Positions 53,036 through 62,561 of a stretch of DNA of 64,000 nucleotides are shown one piece after another; position 1 is the first letter of the stretch; the number at the start of each line of letters is the position of its first letter. Origin of the DNA: Acinetobacter sp. NIPH 2100 (GTDB taxonomy: Bacteria > Pseudomonadota > Gammaproteobacteria > Pseudomonadales > Moraxellaceae); the NCBI RefSeq assembly GCF_000369805.1, contig NZ_KB850224.1, positions 3,700,460-3,764,459 of the forward strand, in the 5' to 3' direction. Under the pieces are notes generated by a model, which was not told the DNA's origin, did no database searches, and worked only from the letters and a program-made list of their open reading frames with translations. The translations under genes and the position numbers were made by a program.

Positions 53036-53450
53036 AAGTTGATTAAATAGATCGGGTTTATTGTTACAATCGATTTTGCTAATTGATCATTAAAAATGCG
53101 ATTTTTACATGATTTTTAGTTTATATTAACTGAGAATGAGTATCATATTTTTGCAAAGTCTATCGCATAAAAATTACAGAATAGGATTTTACCGCACACT
53201 TTCGAACTCAGATTTGTGACAAAAATAAGAACCTTTTAAACGAAAAAAACGATTATTATAATTGAAGAAACCAATTGAAATATTTAGCGATGCTATTCTT
53301 CTCAGCCTCCTTATCTCATTAAAAAATAAACATATCTATTTGTTAGATATATACTTTATGAAAGGTTGACAATAATTTTTTCAATCGTTCGTTTTTTATG
53401 CACCACCTGTTCAGCTTTTGTTCGTTTATCGGAAGCCCAAATTTATTACA
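53036..53450. other. Intergenic region between small RNA B and the porin promoter
   Basis: No gene is seen in this AT-rich stretch. It contains the promoter of small RNA B at its left end. TTGACA at 53366 has no matching -10 box at good distance. The rest shows no recognised signal. Confidence 0.4.
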
Positions 53451-53478
53451 TTGACTTCATACTTTGTTACAATACAAT
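53451..53478 (+). promoter_or_regulatory. Promoter of the Omp33-36 gene
   Basis: TTGACT (53451-53456) and TACAAT (53473-53478) with a 16-nt spacer lie 45 nt ahead of the porin ATG. They fit a sigma70 promoter well, giving a 5' leader of about 38 nt. Confidence 0.7.
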
Positions 53479-53522
53479 GGCTCCAACTTTACTCTTTAAT
53501 TGTTTTAAAGCTGGAAATCATT

Positions 53523-54422
53523 ATGAAAAAACTCGGTTTAGCCACTGCTTTAGTTTTAGCCATGACCGGTGCTCACGCATACCAAGTAGAAGTTCAAGGT
53601 CAATCTGAATTCATCGACGCAAAAAGCGACAATGACAAAGACTTTACTGGTGCTGCTCAAGGTACTTACTACTTCAAAAATGTAGATTCTTCTAAAGGTC
53701 CTTTAGCTGAAGCTGCATTCTTAAACCAAGCATCTAATGTTTCTGTAGCTTATAGCTTTGCAGAATTAAGCGGTGACGAAGTTGCAACTGTTAAGAACAA
53801 CTCTTTCGGTGCAAAAGGTGAAGCTTACCTTCCAACTCCTTACTTACCTGTGTATACAAGTGCTGCATATAGCCACTCACAAACTAAGTCTGAAGGTAAA
53901 AAAGACAATGGTGACCGTTTCGCATTAGAAGTCGGTACTATGCTTACTCCTAACTTCTTAGTTGCTGTTGGTTATACTAACATTGCTGATCAATTTGCTT
54001 TAGACGCAAACAGCGTACTTTCAAATGGTATCGCTAAATCAGTAGCTCAAGCTAAAATCATTGGTCAAGACCAAGATGCGATCACTGCACGTACTAAATA
54101 CGTAGGTAACATCGATGGTACAAACATGGCTGTAGGTTTTGAAGCTGGTCTTGTTTACGGTGATAACCAAGCATACGAATTGAAAACTGACGTATATGTA
54201 ACTCCTAAGTTAAGCGTTGGTGCGTCTTATGCTGAAGCAAATTACAGCTCAAACCCAGCAAATGAAGACAACTTCTCTGCAATCAATTCTGCTTGGGGTG
54301 CGAACGTAAACTACTTCATCACTCCAGCAATTGCTGTAGGTGCAACTTATGTTAACGCAAATGCGAAACATGAAAACACTGATACGCAAACTGTTGGCTT
54401 AAACGCGAAGTTCCGTTTCTAA
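53523..54422 (+). CDS. omp33-36: Omp33-36-type outer-membrane porin
   Basis: This 299-residue beta-barrel protein starts with a clear Sec signal ('KKLGLATALVLAMTGAHA', cleavage before YQVEVQG). The mature sequence matches the Acinetobacter Omp33-36 (Omp34) porin: 'GPLAEAAFLNQASNVSVAYS' and 'GEAYLPTPYLPVYTSAAY' are near-identical blocks, and the C-terminus ends in F ('GLNAKFRF'), as required for barrel assembly. In A. baumannii this porin is a water channel and its loss is linked to carbapenem resistance. The ATG at 53523 is used because it starts the signal peptide; the frame is open ~105 nt further upstream. Codon use is highly biased, as for an abundant protein. Confidence 0.93.
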   Translation: MKKLGLATALVLAMTGAHAYQVEVQGQSEFIDAKSDNDKDFTGAAQGTYYFKNVDSSKGPLAEAAFLNQASNVSVAYSFAELSGDEVATVKNNSFGAKGEAYLPTPYLPVYTSAAYSHSQTKSEGKKDNGDRFALEVGTMLTPNFLVAVGYTNIADQFALDANSVLSNGIAKSVAQAKIIGQDQDAITARTKYVGNIDGTNMAVGFEAGLVYGDNQAYELKTDVYVTPKLSVGASYAEANYSSNPANEDNFSAINSAWGANVNYFITPAIAVGATYVNANAKHENTDTQTVGLNAKFRF

Positions 54423-54464
54423 TATTGGATTTATGTTCTAACTTTAGAACACTAAATTCATAAT

Positions 54465-54496
54465 AAAAAAACCAGTTCTTATGAACTGGTTTTTTT
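54465..54496. terminator. Bidirectional terminator after the porin gene
   Basis: ACCAGTTC / GAACTGGT (54471-54478 / 54483-54490) with a 4-nt loop, flanked by an A-tract and a T-run, lies 43 nt past the porin stop and 52 nt before the end of the convergent LuxR-type gene. It can serve both. Confidence 0.88.
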
Positions 54497-54547
54497 ATTT
54501 TCTAGATCTAAATAAAGCAAGAAATTGGATTTCTTACTTTAAATCTC

Positions 54548-55198
54548 TTACATCTTTTTATCTTCAATATTTAAAGCACTAATCGCCAACACCGCTTGGG
54601 TTCGATTTTGTACACCCAGCTTACGGAAAATTGCAGTGACATGTGCTTTGATGGTAGCTTCGGAAACTTCCAGTTCATAAGCAATTTGCTTATTCAATAA
54701 ACCTTCCGCCACCATCATCAAGACACGGAACTGTTGTGGGGTCAGTGATTGTAAACGTTCAGCTAAAGCGGTTTCATCAGCTGCCCGAGGATCAAAGCCT
54801 GCATGGGTTGGTAAGTTAGGTGGTAACCAAATCTCCCCTTCTAAGACATGCTTAATCGCTTCCCCAATATGGCTTGGATGTGAGGATTTCGGAATATACC
54901 CCATGGCACCATGCGCAATTGCACGTTGAATAATCGAAACTTCTTCGTGTGCCGAAACCACAATAATTGGAATCGCAGGATATTGGGCCCGGACATAGAC
55001 TAAGGCAGAGAAACCCGAAGCACCGGGTAGATTTAGATCCAAAAGGACCAAATCAGGTTCTGCACCGTGTTCTAAACGTGCATAGAATTCATCTACATCT
55101 GCAGTCTCTTGGATCTGCGCCTGAGGCAAACTATAACGAACCGCTTGAATCAAAGCATGTCTAAATAAAGGATGGTCGTCTACAATTAAAATATTCAT
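54548..55198 (-). CDS. NarL/FixJ-type response regulator
   Basis: This 216-residue protein has an N-terminal receiver domain ('NILIVDDHPLFRHALIQ', phospho-acceptor D in 'LVLLDLNLPGASGF', ~residue 54) and a C-terminal LuxR-type HTH ('LTPQQFRVLMMVAEGLLNKQ' and 'EATIKAHVTAIFRKLGVQNR'). It is a DNA-binding regulator activated by phosphorylation. No histidine kinase is adjacent, so it is an orphan here. Similar orphan regulators in Acinetobacter and Pseudomonas control alcohol or acetate metabolism; acs lies 3.4 kb away, but a link is only a guess. Confidence 0.9.
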   Translation of the reverse strand: MNILIVDDHPLFRHALIQAVRYSLPQAQIQETADVDEFYARLEHGAEPDLVLLDLNLPGASGFSALVYVRAQYPAIPIIVVSAHEEVSIIQRAIAHGAMGYIPKSSHPSHIGEAIKHVLEGEIWLPPNLPTHAGFDPRAADETALAERLQSLTPQQFRVLMMVAEGLLNKQIAYELEVSEATIKAHVTAIFRKLGVQNRTQAVLAISALNIEDKKM

Positions 55199-55547
55199 AA
55201 GCGCTTAAGCTATCTGCAAGTACGTCACTGTACGATGTTTATTTAAATTCAATCCGCTTAAGCCTATTTTCAATTCAAGGCTAGGTCAAGCACAAGACAG
55301 GATTTATTTCCTTTTCCCGCAAAATAAATCAAATATTGATATAACTTCATTAAAATGTTCTATGAATAAAACAGATTCAAAAATCTTGAATAGAAACAGA
55401 AAATTAACTGCCTGAAATTTGATATTTATTGTGATTTGTCGACATATCTTTAAAAAAGATAAGCTTGCAGCATTTCCTTATTTTACAGCTTGGCATGCGG
55501 TGTAGGTAAATAAATAGTAATTCGAAATGATCTTTTAGGCCGTTATT
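55199..55547. other. Intergenic region between the response regulator and msuE
   Basis: This is an AT-rich space between divergent genes without a recognised gene. It must carry both promoters. 'TTGGCATGCGG' near 55490 resembles half of a sigma54 promoter but lacks the -12 GC (see rejected). No hairpin of note. Confidence 0.4.
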
Positions 55548-56288
55548 ATGTCCAATCACAATACCCTCTCGACTCCTCTGAATATTGTTGCAGTATCTGG
55601 TGGCTTAAATAGCCCATCAAAAACAGAAAGTTTAGTTCAGGCGATCCTTGATGAGCTTTCAGAGGCAATTAATATTAAAGTACATTTCGTCAAACTGAGT
55701 GAAATTGGGCCGTTGTTGGGTGGTGCGATTTATCGTAATCAGCTGCCACAACGCGTACAAGATGATTTGGCTGCGGTTGAAGCCGCAGATGCATTGATTG
55801 TTGGAACACCTGTTTATCGTGCTTCATTTACAGGCTTATTTAAGCATTTCTTCGACTTTGTTGAGCAAACTGCTTTGGTCGATGTCCCTGTTTTGTTGGC
55901 TGCATCAGGTGGTAGTGATCGTCATGCTTTGGTTCTTGAACATCAATTACGCCCACTATTTAGCTTCTTCCAAGCACAGACCTTGCCCATTGGCGTCTAT
56001 GCCACTGATCGTGATTTCACGCCTGAATATACGGTTAAAAGCGAGCAATTGTCTGATCGCGTCACCTTAGCTGTGGCACGTGCTTTACCGATTTTGGAAT
56101 GGGCACCTGCCAAAGGTCAACGTGCTGCTGCCATTAAAACCAAAACCGAGCAGGCCAATCAAAATCTTGGCATCAACAAACAGATTGAACAAGCAGAAGT
56201 ATTGCCATCTGCGGCGGTACCGAATCTGGATGCAGCTGAATCTCGCTTACACCCGAAGTCAGCCAAGAATTTAACCCACGTCGCATAA
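55548..56288 (+). CDS. msuE: NAD(P)H-dependent FMN reductase (MsuE-like)
   Basis: This 246-residue flavodoxin-fold reductase begins 'LNIVAVSGGLNSPSKTESLV' (phosphate loop of NADPH-dependent FMN reductases) and has 'AADALIVGTPVYRASFTGLF' and 'PVLLAASGGSDRHALVLEHQ'. It resembles MsuE/SsuE enzymes that supply reduced FMN to sulfonate and sulfone monooxygenases. The last ~50 residues ('AAIKTKTEQANQNLGINKQ' onward) are an extension of low complexity not needed for the fold. It lies 27 nt ahead of sfnG and will be its reductase partner. Confidence 0.87.
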   Translation: MSNHNTLSTPLNIVAVSGGLNSPSKTESLVQAILDELSEAINIKVHFVKLSEIGPLLGGAIYRNQLPQRVQDDLAAVEAADALIVGTPVYRASFTGLFKHFFDFVEQTALVDVPVLLAASGGSDRHALVLEHQLRPLFSFFQAQTLPIGVYATDRDFTPEYTVKSEQLSDRVTLAVARALPILEWAPAKGQRAAAIKTKTEQANQNLGINKQIEQAEVLPSAAVPNLDAAESRLHPKSAKNLTHVA

Positions 56289-56315
56289 ACCATATCTTTT
56301 ATGGAGGATACAACG

Positions 56316-57422
56316 ATGACAATAGCAGCATCAGCAATTAAATTTGCCTACTGGGTTCCCAATGTGAGTGGCGGTCTCGTTGTAAGCAACATTGAACAAC
56401 GTACAGACTGGAGCTACGACTATAATGTACGTCTAGCACAAGCGGCAGAAAAAAGTGGCTTTGAATATGCCCTCACACAGATCCGCTTTACCGCTGGCTA
56501 CGGCGCAGAGAACCAACATGAATCAGTGAGTTTTAGTCATGCTTTATTGGCAAAAACCGAAAAACTCAAAGTAATTGCAGCGATCTTACCTGGCCCTTGG
56601 AAACCCGTGCTTGCAGCCAAACAGCTGGCAACTATTGACTATCTCACTCAAGGGCGTATTGCGATTAATGTGGTCAGTGGCTGGTTCCGTGGCGAATTTG
56701 ATGCCATTGGTGAACCTTGGCCCGAGCATGATGAACGTTATGTTCGCTCAGAAGAGTTTATTCGTACTCTGAAAGGCATCTGGACCACTGACAATTACAG
56801 CTTTGAGGGCAAATATTACCAGTTCCAGAATTACACGCTTAAACCAAAACCTTTGCAAAAACCTTATATTGAGGTGTTTCAGGGTGGCAGTTCACGTGCC
56901 GCTCGTGATATGGCTGCACGAGTATCGGACTGGTATTTTACCAATGGCAACAGTGTCGAGGAAATTAAAAAACAGGTCGATGATGTTCGCGGCAAGGCCA
57001 AGCTGGCCAACCGAGACGTCAAAATAGGTGTTAATGCCTTTATCATCGCGCGTGATACTGAGGAAGAAGCCAAAGCCGTACTGAATGACATCATTGCACA
57101 AGCCAATGTCGAAGCCGTGAATGCCTTTGGTGATGCGACCCGTGAAGCAGGCGCGGCAGCACCTGAACGTGAAGGTAACTGGGCAAAATCGACCTTTGAT
57201 GATCTGGTTCAATACAATGATGGCTTTAAGACCAATCTGATTGGTACCCCGCAACAAATTGCGGAACGGATTGTGGCTTTGAAGAATGTTGGTGTTGATC
57301 TGGTTCTTTCAGGCTTTCTACATTTTATTGAAGAAGTAGAATATTTTGGCGAGAAAGTACTGCCACTGGTTCGTCAGCTTGAACAACAACAGGAAATTCA
57401 ATTGGAGGCAAAATCAGCATAA
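56316..57422 (+). CDS. sfnG: FMNH2-dependent dimethylsulfone monooxygenase
   Basis: This 368-residue bacterial-luciferase-family protein closely matches SfnG: 'FAYWVPNVSGGLVVSNIEQR', 'EKSGFEYALTQIRFTAGYGA', 'GRIAINVVSGWFRGEFDAIG' and 'YIEVFQGGSSRAARDMA'. It oxidises dimethylsulfone to methanesulfinate with FMNH2 and oxygen, letting the cell use it as a sulfur source. The start at 56316 follows a strong GGAGG; an ATG 15 nt earlier is overlapped by that ribosome-binding site. It follows msuE, the likely reductase. No sfnR regulator gene is nearby. Confidence 0.93.
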   Translation: MTIAASAIKFAYWVPNVSGGLVVSNIEQRTDWSYDYNVRLAQAAEKSGFEYALTQIRFTAGYGAENQHESVSFSHALLAKTEKLKVIAAILPGPWKPVLAAKQLATIDYLTQGRIAINVVSGWFRGEFDAIGEPWPEHDERYVRSEEFIRTLKGIWTTDNYSFEGKYYQFQNYTLKPKPLQKPYIEVFQGGSSRAARDMAARVSDWYFTNGNSVEEIKKQVDDVRGKAKLANRDVKIGVNAFIIARDTEEEAKAVLNDIIAQANVEAVNAFGDATREAGAAAPEREGNWAKSTFDDLVQYNDGFKTNLIGTPQQIAERIVALKNVGVDLVLSGFLHFIEEVEYFGEKVLPLVRQLEQQQEIQLEAKSA

Positions 57423-57468
57423 GCTTGGCATTAAATAAGAAGAAAAATAAAAGCAATTGAATATTTCT

Positions 57469-57495
57469 CCCCAAGGCTCGGCTTGGGGATTTTTA
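57469..57495 (+). terminator. Terminator after sfnG
   Basis: TCCCCAAG / CTTGGGGA (57469-57476 / 57483-57490) with a 6-nt GCTCGG loop, followed by TTTTT, lies 47 nt past sfnG and just before the convergent Lrp-type gene's stop. Confidence 0.8.
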
Positions 57496-57497
57496 AT

Positions 57498-57911
57498 TTA
57501 AGCAGTCTCAATTTCCCGCATGACCGTTTCAACCGAATATCGGCACCACTGCGACAGTTGCTCAATAAACTCATTTAATTGTGATGGATTAAAATGACTG
57601 ACAATCATATAACAAGCATTCCCGAGAATTTTAAAACATTCATCCACCTGCTCGTATTGTTTAACCAGCAATTCAACTTCGATAAAAGCTTGCTGATCAT
57701 TCATAAAGAGTTGAATAAACTGCTTATGTTCGTACTTGATCGCAACGGTGTAATTTTTGATGATGCCTGCATCCATCAATTGAGCAATCCGCGCTCCAAC
57801 AGCTTGCCCAGTACGGTGCACTCGCTGTCCTATTTCTTTATGGCTTAAACGCGAATCTTGTTTTAGCAATTCAATAATTTTCAGATCAATCGGATCAAGT
57901 TCAATATTCAT
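57498..57911 (-). CDS. Lrp/AsnC-type transcriptional regulator
   Basis: This 137-residue protein has the Lrp/AsnC HTH ('LDPIDLKIIELLKQDSRLSH' and 'KEIGQRVHRTGQAVGARIAQ') and a shorter-than-usual ligand domain ('FIEVELLVKQYEQVDECFKI'). It is a small feast/famine-type regulator. The effector and targets are unknown; the divergent isochorismatase-type hydrolase at 58013, with 101 nt between starts, is a plausible target. It converges with sfnG. Confidence 0.88.
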   Translation of the reverse strand: MNIELDPIDLKIIELLKQDSRLSHKEIGQRVHRTGQAVGARIAQLMDAGIIKNYTVAIKYEHKQFIQLFMNDQQAFIEVELLVKQYEQVDECFKILGNACYMIVSHFNPSQLNEFIEQLSQWCRYSVETVMREIETA

Positions 57912-58012
57912 TTTTCATTACGAAAGAAAACCAGCAACAATGCTTTCATCTGAATATAGCGGATTTCTGCGTTTCACCCTACTCTTGTTTTATCTTAACG
58001 CTGGAAGAAAAA

Positions 58013-58558
58013 ATGATGAAACAAGCCTTACTGATTATTGATGTCCAAAACGATTATTTTAAAAATGGCAAAATGGAATTGGTCAATCCAGACCTTGCTC
58101 TAGCGAAAACCAATCTATTAGAAGATCATTTTATTCAAAATAATTTACCCATTATTTACATTCAACACATAAACCCTACCTCTGCTAGTTTCTTTCAGGA
58201 AAATACAGTGGGTGTTGAATTACATCCACAACTTAAAGTCACAGATCGCTCACTGATTGTTGAAAAACATTTTCCCAATAGCTTTCTGGAAACCAATCTT
58301 CAAGCGTTGTTACAGCAGCATCAAGTTGAGCAGTTAGTGATAACTGGCATGATGACCCATGTCTGTATTGATTCAGGTACACGTGCAGCGAAAGAACTTG
58401 GCTACCAACCGATTGTGATTGCCGATGCGACTGCAACGCGTGATCTTGAACATGAGGCTAAGATCGCCAAAGCAGCCGATGTACAAACTGCATTCTTATC
58501 TGCACTCGGTTTCTTTGCCACGGTACAAAACACTGCTGATTTTTTAGCGCACAATTAA
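58013..58558 (+). CDS. Isochorismatase-family cysteine hydrolase
   Basis: This 181-residue protein has the complete D-K-C triad of the family: 'ALLIIDVQNDYF' (D10 region), K in 'LIVEKHFPNSFL' and C in 'ITGMMTHVCIDSGTRAAKEL'. It is the third member of the family in the window but is not a close paralog of the YcaC-type pair. Likely substrates are amides or ureido-like compounds (nicotinamidase-related fold), but none can be named. A GGAAGA ribosome-binding site precedes two ATG codons (58013, 58016). The gene is divergent from the Lrp-type regulator. Confidence 0.87.
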   Translation: MMKQALLIIDVQNDYFKNGKMELVNPDLALAKTNLLEDHFIQNNLPIIYIQHINPTSASFFQENTVGVELHPQLKVTDRSLIVEKHFPNSFLETNLQALLQQHQVEQLVITGMMTHVCIDSGTRAAKELGYQPIVIADATATRDLEHEAKIAKAADVQTAFLSALGFFATVQNTADFLAHN

Positions 58559-58573
58559 ATCATGCAGAAAAAA

Positions 58574-58598
58574 AGAGCGCTCCATCGAACGCTCTTTT
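58574..58598. terminator. Bidirectional terminator between hydrolase and acs
   Basis: AGAGCG / CGCTCT (58574-58579 / 58590-58595) inside an A-tract and T-run (stem extendable by A-T pairs) lies between the convergent hydrolase and acs stops. It terminates both. Confidence 0.8.
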
Positions 58599-58613
58599 TA
58601 AATTTGAATAGAT

Positions 58614-60557
58614 TTATCGGTTTGGATAAACCGTGGCAATCAGATGATCAACCACAGCTGGCTCAGCAAGAGTTGAGGTATCACCTAAACTATCCAATTC
58701 ATTGGCTGCGATCTTTCTCAAGATACGGCGCATGATTTTACCTGAACGGGTTTTTGGCAAAGCAGGTGCCCAATGCAGTGCATCTGGAGTGGCCACTGGC
58801 CCAAGCACTTTACGTACCCAGTTGACCAACTCCTTACGTAGCTCCTCAGATTCAGCCACATCGGCTTGTAAAGTGACAAAGGTACAAATCCCCTGTCCTT
58901 TAATATCATGCGGCATACCCACCACTGCAGCCTCAGCAACTGCCACATGCGAGACTAGGGCGCTCTCAATTTCCGCAGTCCCTAAGCGATGACCTGATAC
59001 ATTAAGTACATCATCGACACGTCCAGTAATCCAATAGTAACCATCAGCATCGCGACGTGCGCCATCACCTGTGAAATAGTAATTCTTAAAGGTCGAGAAA
59101 TAAGCCTCGATAAAACGTTGTGGATCACCCCAAATCGTTCTCATTTGACCTGGCCAAGAATCTTTAATTACCAGATTACCTTCCGTCGCCCCCTCGAGCT
59201 CATTGCCTTCGCCATCGACCAATGCAGGCTGTACCCCAAAGAATGGACGTGTCGCTGAACCCGGTTTTAAGGCAGTCGCACCCGGTAATGGTGAAATTAA
59301 AATACCGCCTGTTTCTGTTTGCCACCATGTATCGACAATTGGGCAGCGGCCTTCACCGACCACTTCATGATACCAATTCCATGCTTCAGGGTTGATCGGC
59401 TCACCCACCGAACCGAGTAAACGTAAGCTACTGCGGTTACTTTCACGGACATAGGCATCACCTTCACGCATCATGGCACGAATCGCAGTGGGTGCCGTAT
59501 ACAGAATCGTGACGTTATGCTTATCAATCACATGACCAATACGTGCCCATGTTGGATATTGTGGAATCCCTTCAAACATCACCGTAGTCGTGGCATTACT
59601 CAATGGACCGTAGAGTAAATAACTGTGGCCTGTAATCCAGCCCACGTCTGCGGTACACCAATACACATCATCTTCACGCAGATCGAAAACTTCTCTAAAG
59701 GTGGTATTTACATAAACCAGATAACCACCTGTCGTATGCAGCACACCTTTCGGTTTACCTGTTGAACCCGAGGTGTACAGAATAAATAGAGGATCTTCTG
59801 CTTTCATTGGTTCTGGTGGGCAATGTTCGTCTACGTCCATGATCGCCAAGTGATACCAAACATCACGTTCTGCATTGAACTGAATTGGATTACCTGTGCG
59901 ATGCACTACGATCACATTTTCAACACTATTGGTTCCATCAATTTCTAAAGCTGCATCCACATTTTCTTTCAGAGGAAGTAACTTTCCTCCACGCATGCCT
60001 GCATCCGCAGTAATCACCAGTTTTGCTTGACAGTCTTCAATTCGGCTTGCCAATGAATCTGGTGAAAAACCACCAAATACCACACAATGCACTGCACCAA
60101 TCCGTGCACAGGCCAACATCGCAATTGCCGCTTCAGGCACCATTGGCATATACAGCACAACACGATCGCCCTTGCGAATACCTTGTTTCTTTAACACATT
60201 GGCAAAACGACAAACTTCATCATGCAGTTCAGAAAATGAGATGATTTTATGGCGTGAAGGATGGTCGCCTTCCCAAATAATCGCTGGCTTTAAAGGATTA
60301 TCTTTGAGATGACGATCTAAACAGTTGGCTGAGACATTCAACTCACCATCAGCAAACCATTCGATTTTGAAATTATCTTGATTAAAACTGGTATTTTTGA
60401 CCTGTGTGAACGGCTTGATCCATTCAATCTTGTTGGCTTCTTCTGCCCAAAATGCTTCAGGTTGCTCAATCGAATGCTGGTAACGTTTGAAATAGTCTGC
60501 TTCAGAGATTCTTGCCGTTTCTTTGAATTTATCAGGCACTGGGTAGATTTCTTTCAT
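58614..60557 (-). CDS. acs: Acetyl-CoA synthetase
   Basis: This 647-residue adenylate-forming enzyme is Acs: '[20 protein letters not shown]' (P-loop A3 motif), '[19 protein letters not shown]' (A5), '[20 protein letters not shown]' (A7) and '[17 protein letters not shown]' with the catalytic and regulatory lysine (A10), which is the Pat-type acetylation site. It converts acetate, ATP and CoA to acetyl-CoA. Length is normal for bacterial Acs. It is a single-gene unit and converges with the hydrolase at a shared terminator. Confidence 0.97.
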   Translation of the reverse strand: MKEIYPVPDKFKETARISEADYFKRYQHSIEQPEAFWAEEANKIEWIKPFTQVKNTSFNQDNFKIEWFADGELNVSANCLDRHLKDNPLKPAIIWEGDHPSRHKIISFSELHDEVCRFANVLKKQGIRKGDRVVLYMPMVPEAAIAMLACARIGAVHCVVFGGFSPDSLASRIEDCQAKLVITADAGMRGGKLLPLKENVDAALEIDGTNSVENVIVVHRTGNPIQFNAERDVWYHLAIMDVDEHCPPEPMKAEDPLFILYTSGSTGKPKGVLHTTGGYLVYVNTTFREVFDLREDDVYWCTADVGWITGHSYLLYGPLSNATTTVMFEGIPQYPTWARIGHVIDKHNVTILYTAPTAIRAMMREGDAYVRESNRSSLRLLGSVGEPINPEAWNWYHEVVGEGRCPIVDTWWQTETGGILISPLPGATALKPGSATRPFFGVQPALVDGEGNELEGATEGNLVIKDSWPGQMRTIWGDPQRFIEAYFSTFKNYYFTGDGARRDADGYYWITGRVDDVLNVSGHRLGTAEIESALVSHVAVAEAAVVGMPHDIKGQGICTFVTLQADVAESEELRKELVNWVRKVLGPVATPDALHWAPALPKTRSGKIMRRILRKIAANELDSLGDTSTLAEPAVVDHLIATVYPNR

Positions 60558-60894
60558 AGCTCACTTCCTTGGTTTTTTATCTCATACCTTAGATGTTCTC
60601 ATCTATTACACGGGTATGTTTTGTTCTCACTTGCAGTATTGACACCATTTACAAGCGCAAACAATGCGGCTTTGGTCGTAGAAATGTCAGGGCTTTTAAT
60701 CTTTCGATCTTGACTAAGTTATAGGCTAAAATAGCAAAGCCGACGCTTTTACGATCATTTTATTTTCAAAAATTTACTCAAAATAATTTAAATTTGAACT
60801 GCTTGTCTATGCTTTTTGTTTTTAAAATAAGTGATTATTTTGATCATTGCCAAGCCTTTAAAAGATTTAATAATCAGAAAAATAGGAACACTGT
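60558..60894. other. Intergenic region between acs and the DUF805 gene
   Basis: This divergent space of 337 nt holds no gene I can support. It should contain the acs promoter and the DUF805 promoter. No repeats or hairpins stand out. Confidence 0.4.
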
Positions 60895-61458
60895 ATGTTT
60901 GATCCCGTAACAACTGCTCAAGTACAACCAAGCAGTGACCATCCGCTCTCCCCAAGTGGTCGCTTCAACCGTCTAAGTTATATCGCTTGGTATGGTCTAC
61001 TCAGCCTCGTGTGTATGGGGGCTTTTCTCGGTATCTTCGCCTTCGCTGGCATTTTTAGTCTCAGTAATGTCGATGAAACCTTCTTTTCTACATTTTCAGG
61101 CATGACCATCTTTGCCTTGATTGGATTATGGTTAGCCGCATTTTATTTTCAAATTGTATTTCTTATCCGTCGCCTGCATGACCTGAATAAAACAGGTTGG
61201 CTGTGCTTACTGCTCTTGGTTCCCGTGCTGCAATTTTTGTTCACCTTATACGTTTTATTGGCACCGGGAACCCCTCGCCGCAATGATTATGGTGATATTC
61301 GTCCATCCAGTGCGTGGGAAAAAATACTCGCATGGATCATGATTCTGTTCAGTCTGTTGATGATGTTCGGCATGTTTGTTTTTGCATATTATTTTGCCAG
61401 CCCAGATTTATGGGATGCACCAACACAAATCATTCAAAATACGACCGAATATTTTTAA
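60895..61458 (+). CDS. DUF805 membrane protein
   Basis: This 187-residue protein has four hydrophobic spans and the DUF805 signature: 'GRFNRLSYIAWYGLLSLVCM' at the N-terminus and 'LIRRLHDLNKTGWLCLLLLV' with 'LAPGTPRRNDYGDI' in the C-terminal half. It is an inner-membrane protein of unknown function. It has its own promoter region and stands 110 nt ahead of the MscS-type gene on the same strand. Confidence 0.88.
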   Translation: MFDPVTTAQVQPSSDHPLSPSGRFNRLSYIAWYGLLSLVCMGAFLGIFAFAGIFSLSNVDETFFSTFSGMTIFALIGLWLAAFYFQIVFLIRRLHDLNKTGWLCLLLLVPVLQFLFTLYVLLAPGTPRRNDYGDIRPSSAWEKILAWIMILFSLLMMFGMFVFAYYFASPDLWDAPTQIIQNTTEYF

Positions 61459-61589
61459 GCGAACGCATTCAGTTGATGGATTTGATCATAATGGGAAGCA
61501 AAGATTGAATTTTGCATGCGTGTTGGCAATAAATTCATTATGATTGCTTCCCTTATTTACTCCTTCCTTTGCGAAATAGAGATTTTCCT

Positions 61590-62561
61590 GTGGCAAATGA
61601 ACAAACAACATTGACGGAAGTGGCGAAAGATACGGGCCAGTTGATCCATCAAGCGGGGGCTAAAACCACGCAAAGCGTACTCGCGCATACTGAAAAATAT
61701 CACGATGCCTATACCACGATTGATAAAATCATGGATAGCTTTTGGGAGCGTATTCCCTACATCGGCATTGCGATCACGGTGTTCATCATTTTTTGGCTGC
61801 TCACCAAGTTGTTTAAATTCTTTATTCGCAAAACCTTGGAAAATCGCAGCTATACCCGTCAAAACTTAGTTCTGGTACTGAATCGGGTCGGTAGCACTTT
61901 TATTCTCTTTTTTGGCTTCTTAATTGCGTTGGTGATTGCTATCCCAGGCTTCACACCAAGTCAGTTGATTGGTGCCCTTGGGATTGGTTCGGTTGCGATC
62001 GGTTTTGCTTTCAAAGATATTTTTCAAAACCTACTGTCAGGTATTTTGATTTTAATTAGTGAGCCTTTCCGTATTGGTGATGATATTGTCGTGAATGGCT
62101 TGGAAGGAAACGTCGAAGATATTCAAATCCGTGCCACCTTTTTACGTTCCCCTGATGGCCGTCGCATTGTCATTCCCAATGCCACGGTGTACACCAGCGC
62201 AGTGACGGTGAATAATGCCTATCAACGTCGTCGTTGTGAGTTTGTCGTTGGCATTGGCTATGAAGATGACATGCAAAAAGCCAAAAAAATTATTCTCGAT
62301 ATCTTGGATCGCAATCTGAATGTGCTGAGCCAACCGGGATTCTCAGTTAATGTCACCGCACTGGCAGATTTCTCGATTAATTTAACAGTACGTTGGTGGG
62401 TCAATACCACTGAAACCAGCACCTCAGCATCTATCAGTGAAATTCAGGAACTGGTCGTGACTGCTTTTGATGAAAAAGGAATTTCAATTCCTTACCCAGT
62501 ACAAGAAGTCAAAGTCTACCGTGGCGATCAACTTGAACCTCAAGACACGTTAGACAAATAA
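61590..62561 (+). CDS. MscS-family mechanosensitive channel
   Basis: This ~323-residue protein is an MscS-type channel. The pore helix TM3 pattern 'GIGSVAIGFAFKDIFQNLLS' (the glycine/alanine-rich gate) follows 'PGFTPSQLIGAL'. The beta domain has 'FRIGDDIVVNGLEGNVEDIQ' and 'GRRIVIPNATVYTSAVTVNN'. It opens under membrane tension to release solutes on hypo-osmotic shock. The start is uncertain: GTG 61590 is preferred because AGAG lies upstream, while TTG 61569 is also open. The 3' end overlaps the convergent rsmE end by 12 nt. Confidence 0.88.
   Translation: MANEQTTLTEVAKDTGQLIHQAGAKTTQSVLAHTEKYHDAYTTIDKIMDSFWERIPYIGIAITVFIIFWLLTKLFKFFIRKTLENRSYTRQNLVLVLNRVGSTFILFFGFLIALVIAIPGFTPSQLIGALGIGSVAIGFAFKDIFQNLLSGILILISEPFRIGDDIVVNGLEGNVEDIQIRATFLRSPDGRRIVIPNATVYTSAVTVNNAYQRRRCEFVVGIGYEDDMQKAKKIILDILDRNLNVLSQPGFSVNVTALADFSINLTVRWWVNTTETSTSASISEIQELVVTAFDEKGISIPYPVQEVKVYRGDQLEPQDTLDK

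Noticed and set aside
55488..55506. Sigma54 promoter ahead of msuE
   Set aside because: TTGGCATGC fits the -24 half, but the bases at the -12 position are AG and not GC, so the site would not be used.
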